Shown piece by piece: positions 9,801-17,995 of a DNA stretch of 41,133 bases. The DNA comes from Gammaproteobacteria bacterium. Its GTDB lineage: Bacteria; Pseudomonadota; Gammaproteobacteria; HK1. The stretch spans positions 1 through 41,133 of the forward strand of contig JAACFO010000022.1 of NCBI GenBank assembly GCA_009937425.1, in the 5' to 3' direction. A program made the position numbers and the translations under genes. Every line of letters begins with the position of its first letter. Positions within the stretch are counted from its first letter, which is position 1. The notes below the pieces were generated by a model. It searched no databases. It saw nothing but the letters and a program-made list of their open reading frames with translations, and was not told where the DNA came from.

Positions 9801-10187
9801 CCCGTAGCTTTCGATGGCAATCCGGCAGGCATTCTGAAAAGACGAAATGACCTCGCTCATGTCCTCCGGATCGAGCTTCGACGAGAGTGCCGTCGATCCC
9901 ACGAGATCGCAGAACATGACCGTCAATTGCCGCCGCTCGGCTTCGCCGCTGGGTGCTATCGAAGCGGTTGTCTGTTCGGCGGCGGGTTGCGCGCCGTCGG
10001 CACCCGGGGCGTCGAGAGTACCGAGTGCCTTCAGCAGCCGCAGGCGATCGCCGAGGGAGATACCGAGTTCTTTGAGGTGCTCTTCGGTGAGGTGGGGTAG
10101 AACATCGAGGCCCACATCGTTTTCGGCGAAAACTTCCCTGTACTTACCGAGACCGTGCAACTCCAACCACTGTTCAAGGTCGTTCAT
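6810..10187 (-). CDS. SAM-domain / class III nucleotidyl cyclase / ATPase / TPR signalling protein
   Basis: A 1125-residue cytoplasmic multidomain protein starting at ATG 10187. Residues 1-60 form a SAM domain (LEQWLELHGLGKYREVF). Residues 86-270 form a class III adenylate/guanylate cyclase domain with metal-binding aspartates D94 (MFCDLVGST) and D138 (YMGDGILIYFG) and the NLAAR motif at about 216-220. A P-loop ATPase of the AAA_16/STAND type follows, with Walker A GEAGIGKS (316-323) and Walker B-like VWEDLHWADP. The remaining part is alpha-helical, TPR-like repeats. Such proteins are usually annotated as adenylate cyclases; I see no C-terminal DNA-binding domain. It precedes napE by about 130 bases on the same strand and follows the DapA-like gene by 44. 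The longer frame to 10616 runs over that gene and was not used. Confidence 0.88.
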   Translation of the reverse strand: MNDLEQWLELHGLGKYREVFAENDVGLDVLPHLTEEHLKELGISLGDRLRLLKALGTLDAPGADGAQPAAEQTTASIAPSGEAERRQLTVMFCDLVGSTALSSKLDPEDMSEVISSFQNACRIAIESYGGFIARYMGDGILIYFGFPQAHEDDAERAVRAGLGVVDAMTELNAGIGKRHAALLAVRIGVATGPVVVGDMVGEGAAEEAAVVGETPNLAARLQGVAGPDQVVVAQATHKLLESSFEYEDLGTHVLKGIEEPEPVWRALRERDIHSRYEARRKGSGTPLVGRQEELGLLLRSWETSKQGHGQAILIQGEAGIGKSRLIEALRDQISDDDYVWVAHRCSPYHANSTLYPVIEHLKRALGWSAESSAEEKLEKLEATLAHQSLPLSEVIPLYAELLSLPLPEGRYSPSNRNPRQKREATLDALVAWLLEMAESTPVLNVWEDLHWADPTTLELLELYLEQSPTVSMMNLLTYRADFVPTWPMRSHMVPVTLNRLERPEVEALIGFRAGGKHLPPEVVEQIASKADGVPLYVEELTKTILESEFLREEDDHYALSGELSEISIPATLQDSLMARLDRLPTLREVAQMGAVLGREFAYEMLRAVVALDEPQLQSGLEQLVADELLYQRGRLPRSKYIFKHALIQDAAYQSLLKRTRQQCHKRVAQLLEEQFSETVESHPELVAHHYTEGAEPQRAIAYWRKAGERARALSANLEAIAYFTKGIETLDSLPDNEERARQELSLQLSLGHANIVAKGHGSVGAEAAYTRAQSLTEKLGDASDLVPALFGLWRSYVVGRTLDESNNVALQLRRIAEQQQQTELQVVANYTSGFTTLCMGDPGDARDYLEKSITLYVPSQDSSNIYRAAQDPGVACRGYLAIAQWLLGYPDRARNLVQESIAVAEQSDDRFSLAYALCYISAHVSEICAADTNTPVERGLEIATQDGYNLWIVYGSVQRAKLHFDELGSEATLTALRDSIDAILNIGVYLNTPYYMTLLARAYQRAGRIAQSLQILDEAQQSIEVRGENWWLAEIHRLRGEILLSRSQEDTNDAESCIHQALEIARGQGARSLELRAATSLARLWERQGKHDDARRLLGDCYTWFTEGFDTADLQDAQELLGTLK

Positions 10188-10231
10188 GCCGGAAATTCCG
10201 CAGCGGCGGAAACCGCTCTTAGGGGCGACCG

Positions 10232-11197
10232 TCAGTTGAGGGCGAAGTCGATTTTCGCCAGCGACTCCAGGAGTTCCGCGCCCTGTTTCTCGTCGAGATC
10301 CAGAAGCGGCGGGCGCACACGTTGCCATTGGGGATCGGTGCGGTGGCGGGCGAGCAAAAACTTCTGAGCAGGGATGACCGGATAGGCTTCGATGGCGGTG
10401 CGGGCCGCAATCATGTCCTGATCCCGGGCCTCCAGATCCTCGGAGTTGTCGGCCCAGGCGTCCCACACGCCGCGCGCCCCGGAGGCGTTGACATTGGCAG
10501 TCGCGGTAATGCATCCGGCGCCGCCATGCCGCAGGCCCTGGAGAAGGTAGCGCTCGGAACCGGGAAAGATGGACATTTCCGGAAAGCGTTCTATCAGGTC
10601 CGCGGTATTCGCCCAATCACCGGAGCTGTCCTTCAGGCCGGCGATAACGCCGGGATAGTCGGCGAGCAACAGCTCGATGAGCCCCACGGTGATCGGCACG
10701 CCGGAGAGCTTCGGGAAGTGATAGAACAGCACCCGCAGTTGGTCGTCGCCGACCCGCTCGATGACTTCGGCGAAGCTCCGGTAGAGCCCCGCATCGCTCA
10801 CGCCTTTGTAATAAAAGGGCGGCAGCATGAGCACCTTCTTGCAGCCGTTATCGACGGCGTGCCTGGTGAGGCGCACGGAATCCGGGAGCGCGCAGCAGCC
10901 GGTGCCGACCATGAGTTGCTGCGGATCGATTCCAGCCGCCAGGGCTGATTCCAGCAACGACATGCGTTCTTCCAGGGAGAAGGAGTTGGCCTCGCTGGTG
11001 GTGCCGAAGAGCGCGAGACCGTGGCAACCCTGATCCAGCAGCCAGCGGGCGTGGCTTAGAAAACGCTCCGCGTCGATGGAGAAGTCATCGTTCACTGGTA
11101 CCAGCACCGGTGACCAGACGCCGTGTATTGCACGGCTCAGGGCGCTCAGTAGTGATGAATCGTCGGCTTTTCTTTCCACCTGGGTCATGACTGTCAT
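10232..11197 (-). CDS. Dihydrodipicolinate synthase/N-acetylneuraminate lyase family protein
   Basis: A 321-residue class I aldolase of the DHDPS/NAL superfamily, which forms a Schiff base between a lysine and a keto acid such as pyruvate. Visible signatures are GTTSEANSFSLEER (the substrate-carboxylate loop, GTTGE in DapA), a YHFP segment in the place of the catalytic tyrosine region, and GLKDSSGD carrying the Schiff-base lysine. The replacement of GTTGES by GTTSEAN and the flanking genes argue against housekeeping DapA; a catabolic or dehydratase/aldolase role is more likely, substrate unknown. It lies between gshA and the cyclase gene on the same strand. Two in-frame ATGs (11197 and 11188) are possible; AGGA lies nearer the second. 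Confidence 0.85.
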   Translation of the reverse strand: MTVMTQVERKADDSSLLSALSRAIHGVWSPVLVPVNDDFSIDAERFLSHARWLLDQGCHGLALFGTTSEANSFSLEERMSLLESALAAGIDPQQLMVGTGCCALPDSVRLTRHAVDNGCKKVLMLPPFYYKGVSDAGLYRSFAEVIERVGDDQLRVLFYHFPKLSGVPITVGLIELLLADYPGVIAGLKDSSGDWANTADLIERFPEMSIFPGSERYLLQGLRHGGAGCITATANVNASGARGVWDAWADNSEDLEARDQDMIAARTAIEAYPVIPAQKFLLARHRTDPQWQRVRPPLLDLDEKQGAELLESLAKIDFALN

Positions 11198-11233
11198 CCT
11201 ATTAGATCGATTGCTTTACGGGCAAGCTGGTTT

Positions 11234-12838
11234 TCATGCAGAGCGTTTTTTCGGGCCGATCGCCGATTGCTCGAAGTACTGTTCCAGGTAATCGGCGAAG
11301 CTGGCGGTGTCGGAGGCTTCGATTTGCCGTTGCGCGGCAAGGGATCGACTTGCTTCGGCTTCGAATTGCGCGCGCTCGGCGTCGGTGAGGGGCGTGCGCG
11401 CGAAAAATTCCTGGTGTTCCTGTGACATGCGCATGGCGTACTGGAAAAAGGATTCGTCCCTGGCATCCATATCCGCCAGCATGCGCGCCGACGGCAGACG
11501 CTCGGGATCGGCGATCCCCTGACGCTGCTCTTCCAGTGCCTGGCAGTAAGGGCCGTCTGAATTGCCTGCGTCCAGCAGAGTACAAATCCCCCGCATTCCG
11601 GCGCAGATTTCTTCCGCCCATTCCCGCAGCGCTACATCCCGTCCGCGGCGCCTGAGCGCAAGATTCGGTTGGCGGCCGCGGACTGCCACCGCTTGCTGGT
11701 TGTGCTCGACGTCGAGACGATCCTGGTCGCTGATGGGATCGCTCTCGCGCAGCACGCAAAACACCAGGAAAGCTTCCAGAAAGCGCATCTGCGGTTCGTT
11801 TATTCCGCTCGGTTCCAGTGGACTAACGTCCAGGGCGCGAATTTCCACGTACTCGACGCCCCGTTGCGCCAGCGCCACGGTGGGCTTTTCACCGGAATGG
11901 GCGACACGTTTCGGTCTCACGAAGCTGTAATATTCGTTTTCGATCTGAAGCATGTTGGCGTTGAGCTGCCGATACTCCCCGTCTACTACCACGCCGATGG
12001 CTTCGTACTCTGGACTGGGCGCCTCGATGGCGCGGGTCAAGCTCTCGATATAGGCATCGATGTTATCGTAGGAGATGTTCAATCGCGCTTGATTGCTGTT
12101 CTTGTATCCGATGTCGCTCATGCGCAACGTGGTCGCATAGGGTTGATACCAGCTGCCGCCGTCCAGATCCTGGAGATCGCCGGCATTCGGGCCGAGAAAG
12201 CTCTTGCATACCACCGGTGAACTTCCGAACAAGTAGGGGATCAGCCAACCTTGGCGCTGAAAATTGCGGATGAGCGCGAAATAACTATCGGAGACGAAAT
12301 CCTGTAACGGATCTTTGTTGCCCAGTAATTTCTGGAAAACCGGCCACAGCTCCCGGGGTAAGGAATAATTGAAGTGCACGCCGGAGATCGCCTGCATCAA
12401 TCGGCCGTAGCGATAACTGAGTCCGCGCCGGTAAACGTTCTTCATGGTGCCGACGTTGGAGCTTCCGTACTCGGCGATGGGTACGCTCTCGTCGCCGGCG
12501 ACCTTGCACGGCATGCTGGTGGCCCAGAGCAGCTCGTCGTCGCCGAGATTGGCGTACACGAAGCTGTGAATATCGGTCATGCACTGAATCGCATCGAGGG
12601 CATCGACCCGGGGCGGCGTAATGAATTCCAGTAGCGCTTCGGAGAAGTCCGTGGTGATGTGGCTGTTGGTCAGAGCGGAGCCCAGGCCCGGGGGGTGGGG
12701 CGTTTGCGCGATATCGCCGCTGGCGGTGACCCGCAGGCTTTCCTTCTCGATGCCGATGAGGCTGCCCCTGGTGAAAACGTCCGGGTTTCCCTCCAGCAGG
12801 CGATGCAGCCGGTCCTCGGCTATCCGGTAATTACTCAT
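11234..12838 (-). CDS. gshA: Glutamate-cysteine ligase (proteobacterial type)
   Basis: Catalyses ATP-dependent joining of glutamate and cysteine, the first step of glutathione synthesis. The 534-residue protein matches the usual length (about 520) and has family signatures: GSLIGIEKESLRV near the N-terminus, the TNSHITTDFSEALLEFITP block, YGSSNVGTMKNVYRRGLSYRYG, and SGVHFNYSLP. These correspond to the GshA type found in gammaproteobacteria rather than the plant-like form. It is in a minus-strand run, 72 bases after the rhomboid gene. Its partner gshB is not in the window, but a glutathione reductase gene is present at 24.6-26.0 kb. Confidence 0.97.
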   Translation of the reverse strand: MSNYRIAEDRLHRLLEGNPDVFTRGSLIGIEKESLRVTASGDIAQTPHPPGLGSALTNSHITTDFSEALLEFITPPRVDALDAIQCMTDIHSFVYANLGDDELLWATSMPCKVAGDESVPIAEYGSSNVGTMKNVYRRGLSYRYGRLMQAISGVHFNYSLPRELWPVFQKLLGNKDPLQDFVSDSYFALIRNFQRQGWLIPYLFGSSPVVCKSFLGPNAGDLQDLDGGSWYQPYATTLRMSDIGYKNSNQARLNISYDNIDAYIESLTRAIEAPSPEYEAIGVVVDGEYRQLNANMLQIENEYYSFVRPKRVAHSGEKPTVALAQRGVEYVEIRALDVSPLEPSGINEPQMRFLEAFLVFCVLRESDPISDQDRLDVEHNQQAVAVRGRQPNLALRRRGRDVALREWAEEICAGMRGICTLLDAGNSDGPYCQALEEQRQGIADPERLPSARMLADMDARDESFFQYAMRMSQEHQEFFARTPLTDAERAQFEAEASRSLAAQRQIEASDTASFADYLEQYFEQSAIGPKKRSA

Positions 12839-12910
12839 CGAGCTTTCGTCTGGCGCGAATCGAGGGGCGGATTCTGCGGCATTTCCACCGGGAAATCATC
12901 TACCGTCTGG

Positions 12911-13603
12911 TCATCGACGCTTGCTGAACAGCGCCACACTGCGATGCTTGAAAACCGGTATGAGTGCCAAGCCGGCGACAAATCCACCCAGGTGCGCGGC
13001 AAAGGCCACGCCGCCGCCTCCCGCGGGCGCCATTGCCGTCATTACGACCTGGAGCACGAAGTAAAAGCCGAGCACTGCGGCGGCGGGCAGGTAATAGGCT
13101 TTCAGAATGAAACCCAGGGGAATCATCACCAGCACCCGCGCACGGGGAAACAGCAGCAGGTAGGCGCCGAGCACGCCGGATATGGCGCCGCTGGCGCCGA
13201 TCATGGGGATTTCGGAGCTCACGTCCGGTAATGACTGGGCGAGTACCGCGGCAACGCCGCAGACAAGGTAAAAAACCACAAAGCGCAGATGTCCCATGCT
13301 GTCCTCGACGTTGTCGGCGAAGATCCACATGTAGAGCATGTTGCCGATGAGGTGCATCCAGCCGCCGTGCAGGAACATGGAGGTGAACACGGTGGCCAGC
13401 GGCGGCACCATGACCAGGTCCGGCGGCAGCCGGGCGTCGCCGAATATCACCGCGGGAATGGCGCCAAGTGCATAAACCGCCTGCTGCCCGCCCAGAGCGC
13501 CGAGGCTCAGTTGCCAGAGAAACACCAGCACACAGGTGCCGATCACGGCGTAGGTGATGAAGGGGACCCGGGAGGTGGCGATATGGTCCCTGAGTGGTAT
13601 CAC
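12911..13603 (-). CDS. Rhomboid-family intramembrane serine protease
   Basis: A 230-residue polytopic membrane protein with six or so hydrophobic segments. The rhomboid catalytic pair is visible: S138 in GASGAISG and H204 in AAHLGGFVAG; the HxxxN motif of helix 2 is H84-N88 in GGWMHLIGNML. This arrangement, including a long first loop after the first helix, matches the bacterial rhomboid family that cleaves transmembrane segments within the membrane. Substrate is unknown. It starts 7 bases after the stop of the SAF-domain oxidoreductase gene, so the two are probably translated from one message. The C-terminus is short and basic. Confidence 0.92.
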   Translation of the reverse strand: MIPLRDHIATSRVPFITYAVIGTCVLVFLWQLSLGALGGQQAVYALGAIPAVIFGDARLPPDLVMVPPLATVFTSMFLHGGWMHLIGNMLYMWIFADNVEDSMGHLRFVVFYLVCGVAAVLAQSLPDVSSEIPMIGASGAISGVLGAYLLLFPRARVLVMIPLGFILKAYYLPAAAVLGFYFVLQVVMTAMAPAGGGGVAFAAHLGGFVAGLALIPVFKHRSVALFSKRR

Positions 13604-13610
13604 TTAATTG

Positions 13611-14963
13611 TCATGCGGCATGGCTGTCGGCGAGAGTTGCCTCGAGTTCGCGCCGGACGATCACCGCCCGGGATGATTCGTCCACCGCCACATCGCTCCA
13701 GCGCAGGCATTGATTCGCGGCGATGGGATTTTTCAAAACCACGTTGCCGGCCAGGCCGATGGGAAGTCCGCCGAGCGCAACGGAGTCGCTTGCGGGCATC
13801 AGTTTTCCCCAGACGGTAAAGCCGCCTTCGCCGTCCAGGGTCTCGCCGGCGGCCAGATCGCGCTTGGCGGTGGCCACTACGTCGGCGTTGAAAGCCACCG
13901 GCGCGCCGGTGGCTTCGCCGCGCAGAGCCACCGAGGCGACACTCACGCCCAGCTCCAGTCCGATGAGGTGGCTCGGGCGGTAGAGCGATGCGTAGCGGCC
14001 ACTCTGATCCGTATTGACGCCGTATTGGGCAAAGCAGGCGGCGGCGTAATCCGTCGGCGCTTCGAAGGTGACGTAGACGCCCCAGCGCAGGTCGTTCTCC
14101 ACCGGGCTTCCATCCCGGGCCAGCGAGGAGATGACCTCTACCATTCCCGAGCCTTCCAGGAGGCCGCCGTTATTTTTCGGCTTGAGTTTCTGCGCCAGCT
14201 CATGGGTGCCACACGGTGGAAAGCCGAGCCCCCCGGACGGCGCCTGCAAGCCGGTGGCATTGGCGACTGCCGCCATTTCGATGCCGGACTTGGTACCGTC
14301 CAGAAAAGAGTTGAACATCTTCGAGTTCATGCCTGCGTCTCGAGCCTGGCGCGGGCTCAGTCCGTAGTAATCCCACACGGTATCCGGTGTCGAGCGGTGG
14401 TACTCGGGGAGATACTTGGTGCCTTTGCCGGCACACACGACCTGGAAACCAGCGGTACGTGCCCAGTCCACCTGTTCGGCGATGAGCGCCGGCTGGTCGC
14501 CATAGGCGAGGGTGTAGACGGTGCCGGCGGCGCGGGCGCGCTCTGCAAGCAGAGGTCCGGCGAGCACGTCGGCCTCCACATTCACCATGACCATGTGCAG
14601 GCCGTTGTCGCTGGCGGCAAGTGCGTGGCGCACGCCCGCCACCGGATCGCCGGTGGAATCGATCACCACCTCCAGGTCGCCGCTCTCGATCGTCGCCATG
14701 GCGTCGTCGTTGACGCAGGTGGTACCGGATTTACGCGCCTCATGGAGGCTCGTTGCAGCGAAGCGATTGTCATCCCAACCGGTGTCGGTGAGGGCCCGGC
14801 GGGCGCGGGCCACGTCCAGATCGCACACCGCCACCACGTGCAGGCCCGGTGTCGTGGCCACCTGGGTCAGGAACATGCTGGCGAACTTTCCGGCGCCGAT
14901 GACGCCGACGCGTATCGGATTCCCCTGGTTCGCGCGTTCACACAGCATTTTGTGAAGATTCAT
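13611..14963 (-). CDS. Homoserine-dehydrogenase-like oxidoreductase with C-terminal SAF domain (COG4091 type)
   Basis: A 450-residue cytoplasmic protein. A Rossmann nucleotide-binding fold is at the N-terminus (IRVGVIGAGKFASMF, about 17-31, then VVAVCDLDVARAR). The middle part contains VIDSTGDPVAGVRHAL and MVNVEADVLAGPLL, as in the predicted homoserine dehydrogenase family with a SAF domain. The C-terminal part, with AKRDLAAGETLDGEGGFTVWG, is the SAF (antifreeze-like) domain. Substrate is unproven in this family; the name homoserine dehydrogenase is a fold-based guess. It lies between ccmH (28 bases upstream) and the rhomboid gene, in a run that also contains a DapA-family enzyme, which may act in the same pathway. 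Confidence 0.82.
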   Translation of the reverse strand: MNLHKMLCERANQGNPIRVGVIGAGKFASMFLTQVATTPGLHVVAVCDLDVARARRALTDTGWDDNRFAATSLHEARKSGTTCVNDDAMATIESGDLEVVIDSTGDPVAGVRHALAASDNGLHMVMVNVEADVLAGPLLAERARAAGTVYTLAYGDQPALIAEQVDWARTAGFQVVCAGKGTKYLPEYHRSTPDTVWDYYGLSPRQARDAGMNSKMFNSFLDGTKSGIEMAAVANATGLQAPSGGLGFPPCGTHELAQKLKPKNNGGLLEGSGMVEVISSLARDGSPVENDLRWGVYVTFEAPTDYAAACFAQYGVNTDQSGRYASLYRPSHLIGLELGVSVASVALRGEATGAPVAFNADVVATAKRDLAAGETLDGEGGFTVWGKLMPASDSVALGGLPIGLAGNVVLKNPIAANQCLRWSDVAVDESSRAVIVRRELEATLADSHAA

Positions 14964-14991
14964 TTTCTCCCCCGTCGGCGTTCGCCGAAGT

Positions 14992-15465
14992 CTACGGTTT
15001 TTCTTTTTCGAGCAGTGCGTCGAGGCTTGCCCGCTCGTCGTCGCTCAAGGGTATCGGCGCCGCTCGTTGTGTGCGCCGGCGGCGCAACTGCAGCAGCAAC
15101 AGCACGACGCCTCCGATGCCGAGCACGAACGGCCCGGTCCACAGCAGTACCGTCTTGGCTTTCAAGGGCGGCCGGTACAGGACGAAGTCGCCGTAGCGGG
15201 CCACCATGAACTCGACGATCTGATCGTTGTTCATGCCCTCGAGGATCATGCGGTGCACTTCCCGGCGCAGATCCGACGCCAGCTCAGCATTCGAGTCCGC
15301 AAGGTTCTGGTTCTGGCACACCAGGCAGCGCAGCTCGTAGATCAGGATCTTGTAGCGTTCCAGTTGCTCGGCATTGTCGAAATCGCGCTGCTCGAAGACG
15401 ATGGCAGTGGTGTTCGCGGTGAATACCAACATCGCGATCATGGCTATGCCGCGCAGCGCCTTCAA
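14992..15465 (-). CDS. ccmH: Cytochrome c maturation protein CcmH (CycL type)
   Basis: Membrane-anchored periplasmic thiol-disulfide component that reduces apocytochrome c cysteines for heme ligation. The 157 residues have a signal/anchor at 1-22, the hallmark LRCLVCQNQNLADSNA (active-site C47 and C50), and a second membrane helix near 108-125. This corresponds only to the CcmH N-terminal domain; the TPR part that is fused in E. coli CcmH, or separate as CcmI, is absent here and the next gene downstream is unrelated. Its start overlaps the ccmG stop by 4 bases. Confidence 0.95.
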   Translation of the reverse strand: MKALRGIAMIAMLVFTANTTAIVFEQRDFDNAEQLERYKILIYELRCLVCQNQNLADSNAELASDLRREVHRMILEGMNNDQIVEFMVARYGDFVLYRPPLKAKTVLLWTGPFVLGIGGVVLLLLQLRRRRTQRAAPIPLSDDERASLDALLEKEKP

Positions 15466-15995
15466 CTGCTGCCGCTCGCAAGGCGCTCGATGACCGGGAC
15501 GAAGTCGCTTTCCCAGATCTCACGGCTGATGGGCCCGATGTGCTTGTGAACGATCATGCCTTGCGCGTCGATGAGGAATGTCTCGGGCAATCCGTACACG
15601 CCCAGATCGATGCCGACGCGCCCGTCGCCGTCGAATGCGCTGGCGACGTAGGGATCACCCAGGCGCTCGAGCCATTGAAGAGCATCGGGGCGCTGGTCTT
15701 TGTAGTTGAGACCGTAGATGGGGACGTTGCCTTGGGCGGCGATGGCAACCAACACCGGGTGCTCGCGGCGGCATTCCACGCACCAGGTGGCCCAGGCATT
15801 GAGCAGACTCACCTTGCCGGTGAGATCCTTGCGCGACAGTGTCTTGTCCGGTGCACGCAACTGGGCGAGGGAAAATTCCGGCAGGGGCTTGCCCACCAAT
15901 GGCGACGGTACGAGGCGCGGATTAAGACCCAATCCGACGCCCAGCAGCAGTACCAGGGCGATGAACGCACCCAGTGGTAATAAATAACGGATCAT
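15462..15995 (-). CDS. ccmG: Thiol:disulfide interchange protein CcmG/DsbE
   Basis: A 177-residue membrane-tethered thioredoxin-like protein of cytochrome c maturation. It has an N-terminal helix (about 4-25) and the active site WCVEC (C72 and C75) preceded by LLNAWATWC, with the following REHP as in CcmG. It keeps apocytochrome c or CcmH reduced in the periplasm. The start overlaps the ccmF stop by 4 bases (ATGA), and its stop overlaps the ccmH start, so translation is coupled across ccmF-ccmG-ccmH. Confidence 0.95.
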   Translation of the reverse strand: MIRYLLPLGAFIALVLLLGVGLGLNPRLVPSPLVGKPLPEFSLAQLRAPDKTLSRKDLTGKVSLLNAWATWCVECRREHPVLVAIAAQGNVPIYGLNYKDQRPDALQWLERLGDPYVASAFDGDGRVGIDLGVYGLPETFLIDAQGMIVHKHIGPISREIWESDFVPVIERLASGSS

Positions 15996-17995
15996 CCGCG
16001 GGATGCCTCGGGACTCATGCCCGAATCGCTATCCGGGCTATCCGCTGCACCGACGGCGCGCCGCGCTTTACGGCTGCGTCTGTAGCGGCGATCGCTGGCG
16101 GCCAGCAGTCCGCCCAGCGCCATGATGGCCGGGCCCAGCCAGATCCAGCGAATGAGTGGCTTATAGTAGAGACGCAGCGCCCAACTACCGTCACCGATGG
16201 GCTCGCCCAGGGCCACGTAAAGGTCGCGGGTAAAGCCCACGTCGATGGCGGCCTCGGTCATGGGTTGCGATTGAATCGGGTAGAGGCGCTTTTCGGGAAA
16301 CAGCACGGCGACTTGCTTGTCTCCCCGGAAAACCCGTATCTCGGCACGCTGGGCCGTATAGTTCGGACCGGGATGATCGCCCACGCCGTCGAACTGGAAG
16401 CGATAGCCGGCCAGTTCCTCGGAATCACCCGGCCCCAGGCGCACGTCCCGATCGGTGCTGAAGGAGGTGGTGAATGCGACCCCGATGATGAATATGCCGA
16501 CACCCACGTGGGCCAGGCTCATGCCGACGAAGCCCCGGGGCAGGGTGCGCAGGCCCTGCCAGATATCGGCTTTGCTGCGCACGCGCAGCAGAACTCCCAC
16601 CAGGGTGGTCGCTATGGCCCAGATGGCTATGGTCAGGGACGCCAGCAACAGCGGTGAGTACCCCGCCGTCACCAGCACGATGGCGATTGCGATGACCAGG
16701 CTGACAACAAAGGCCACCCTCAGCAGTCGCACCACACGGCCGGCCTCGTCGCCTTTCCATCGGGTCAGCGGGCCGATGCCGAGCACGAACACCAAAGGCA
16801 GCATCAGCGGCGCAAACACCGCGTCGAAATAGGGTGGTCCGACGGAAATTTTGCCAAGTCCCAGTGCATCGATAATGAGCGGATACATGGTGCCCAGCAG
16901 CACCGTGGCGCAGGCGACTACCAGCAGGACGTTATTGATGAGTAACAGGGTTTCCCTGGACATGAGCCGGAAGTTGCCGCCGCCGCTGATGGCATTGGCG
17001 CGCCAGGCGTAGAGCGCGAGAGCGCCGCCGATGACCAGTGCCAGGAAGCCGAGGATGAAAACCCCGCGCTCCGGATCCGTCGCGAAGGCGTGCACCGACA
17101 CCAGCACCCCCGAGCGCACCAGGAAGGTGCCCAGGAGACTCAGGGAAAATCCGAATATGGCCAGTAGCAGGGTCCAGGCCTTGAACGCGCCGCGCTGCTC
17201 GCTGACCGCCAGGGAGTGCATTAATGCGGTTGCCACCAGCCATGGCATGAAGGAAGCGTTCTCCACCGGATCCCAGAACCACCAGCCGCCCCAGCCGAGC
17301 TCGTTATAGGCCCACCAGCTGCCCAAAGCGATACCGGCGGTGAGGAACACCCAGGCGATGGTGGTCCAGGGCCGCGTCCAGCGGGTCCAGGCGGCGTCCA
17401 GGCGCCCGCCGAGAAGGGCCGCCACCGCGAAGGCAAAAGGCACGGCCATGCCCACGTAACCGATGTAGAGCATGGGCGGGTGGATGACCATGCCCGGGTC
17501 CTGCAGCAGGGGATTGAGATCCCTGCCGCTCGGCGGCGCCGGCAGCAGGCGCGCGAAGGGATTCGAGGTCATGAGCATGAACAGCAAAAACCCGCAGCTC
17601 ACCAACCCCATGACGGCCAGCACCCGGGCGCGGAAGGCGTCGGGCAATGCGCCGCTGGCAATGCTGACCGCCAGCGACCAGATGGCCAGGATCAGTGTCC
17701 ACAGCAGAATCGAGCCCTCGTGGGCACCCCACACGGCGGAGATGCGGTAAAAGAGCGGCAACTGCGCGTTGGCGTTCTGGGTCACGTAGGCGACGGAGAA
17801 ATCCTTGGCGACGAAGGCATAGGTGAGACTCAGGTAGGCAAGCAGCACGAACAGGAACTGGGCGCGGGTTGCCGGCACCGCCAGGGCCATCCACTCGGGC
17901 ACGCCCCGCCAGGCGCCGAGCAGGGGTACGACACCCTGAACAATCGCGACACAAAGGGCAATGATGAGAGCGAAGTGGCCGAGTTCCGCGATCAT
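15992..17995 (-). CDS. ccmF: Cytochrome c heme lyase subunit CcmF
   Basis: Large membrane protein that, with CcmH, attaches heme from CcmE to apocytochrome c. The 667-residue protein is polytopic and contains the tryptophan-rich WWD domain, visible as NELGWGGWWFWDPVENASF, plus PPMLYIGYVGMAVPFAFA and the surrounding conserved membrane helices. Length is typical. The C-terminal segment is hydrophilic (SRKARRAVGAADSPDSD). It overlaps ccmE upstream and ccmG downstream by 4 bases each, so the group is tightly coupled. Confidence 0.97.
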   Translation of the reverse strand: MIAELGHFALIIALCVAIVQGVVPLLGAWRGVPEWMALAVPATRAQFLFVLLAYLSLTYAFVAKDFSVAYVTQNANAQLPLFYRISAVWGAHEGSILLWTLILAIWSLAVSIASGALPDAFRARVLAVMGLVSCGFLLFMLMTSNPFARLLPAPPSGRDLNPLLQDPGMVIHPPMLYIGYVGMAVPFAFAVAALLGGRLDAAWTRWTRPWTTIAWVFLTAGIALGSWWAYNELGWGGWWFWDPVENASFMPWLVATALMHSLAVSEQRGAFKAWTLLLAIFGFSLSLLGTFLVRSGVLVSVHAFATDPERGVFILGFLALVIGGALALYAWRANAISGGGNFRLMSRETLLLINNVLLVVACATVLLGTMYPLIIDALGLGKISVGPPYFDAVFAPLMLPLVFVLGIGPLTRWKGDEAGRVVRLLRVAFVVSLVIAIAIVLVTAGYSPLLLASLTIAIWAIATTLVGVLLRVRSKADIWQGLRTLPRGFVGMSLAHVGVGIFIIGVAFTTSFSTDRDVRLGPGDSEELAGYRFQFDGVGDHPGPNYTAQRAEIRVFRGDKQVAVLFPEKRLYPIQSQPMTEAAIDVGFTRDLYVALGEPIGDGSWALRLYYKPLIRWIWLGPAIMALGGLLAASDRRYRRSRKARRAVGAADSPDSDSGMSPEASRG

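Noticed and set aside
13710..15209. Plus-strand open frame of 499 codons
   Set aside because: Antisense to the SAF-domain oxidoreductase and ccmH; composition is that of a GC-rich shadow frame.
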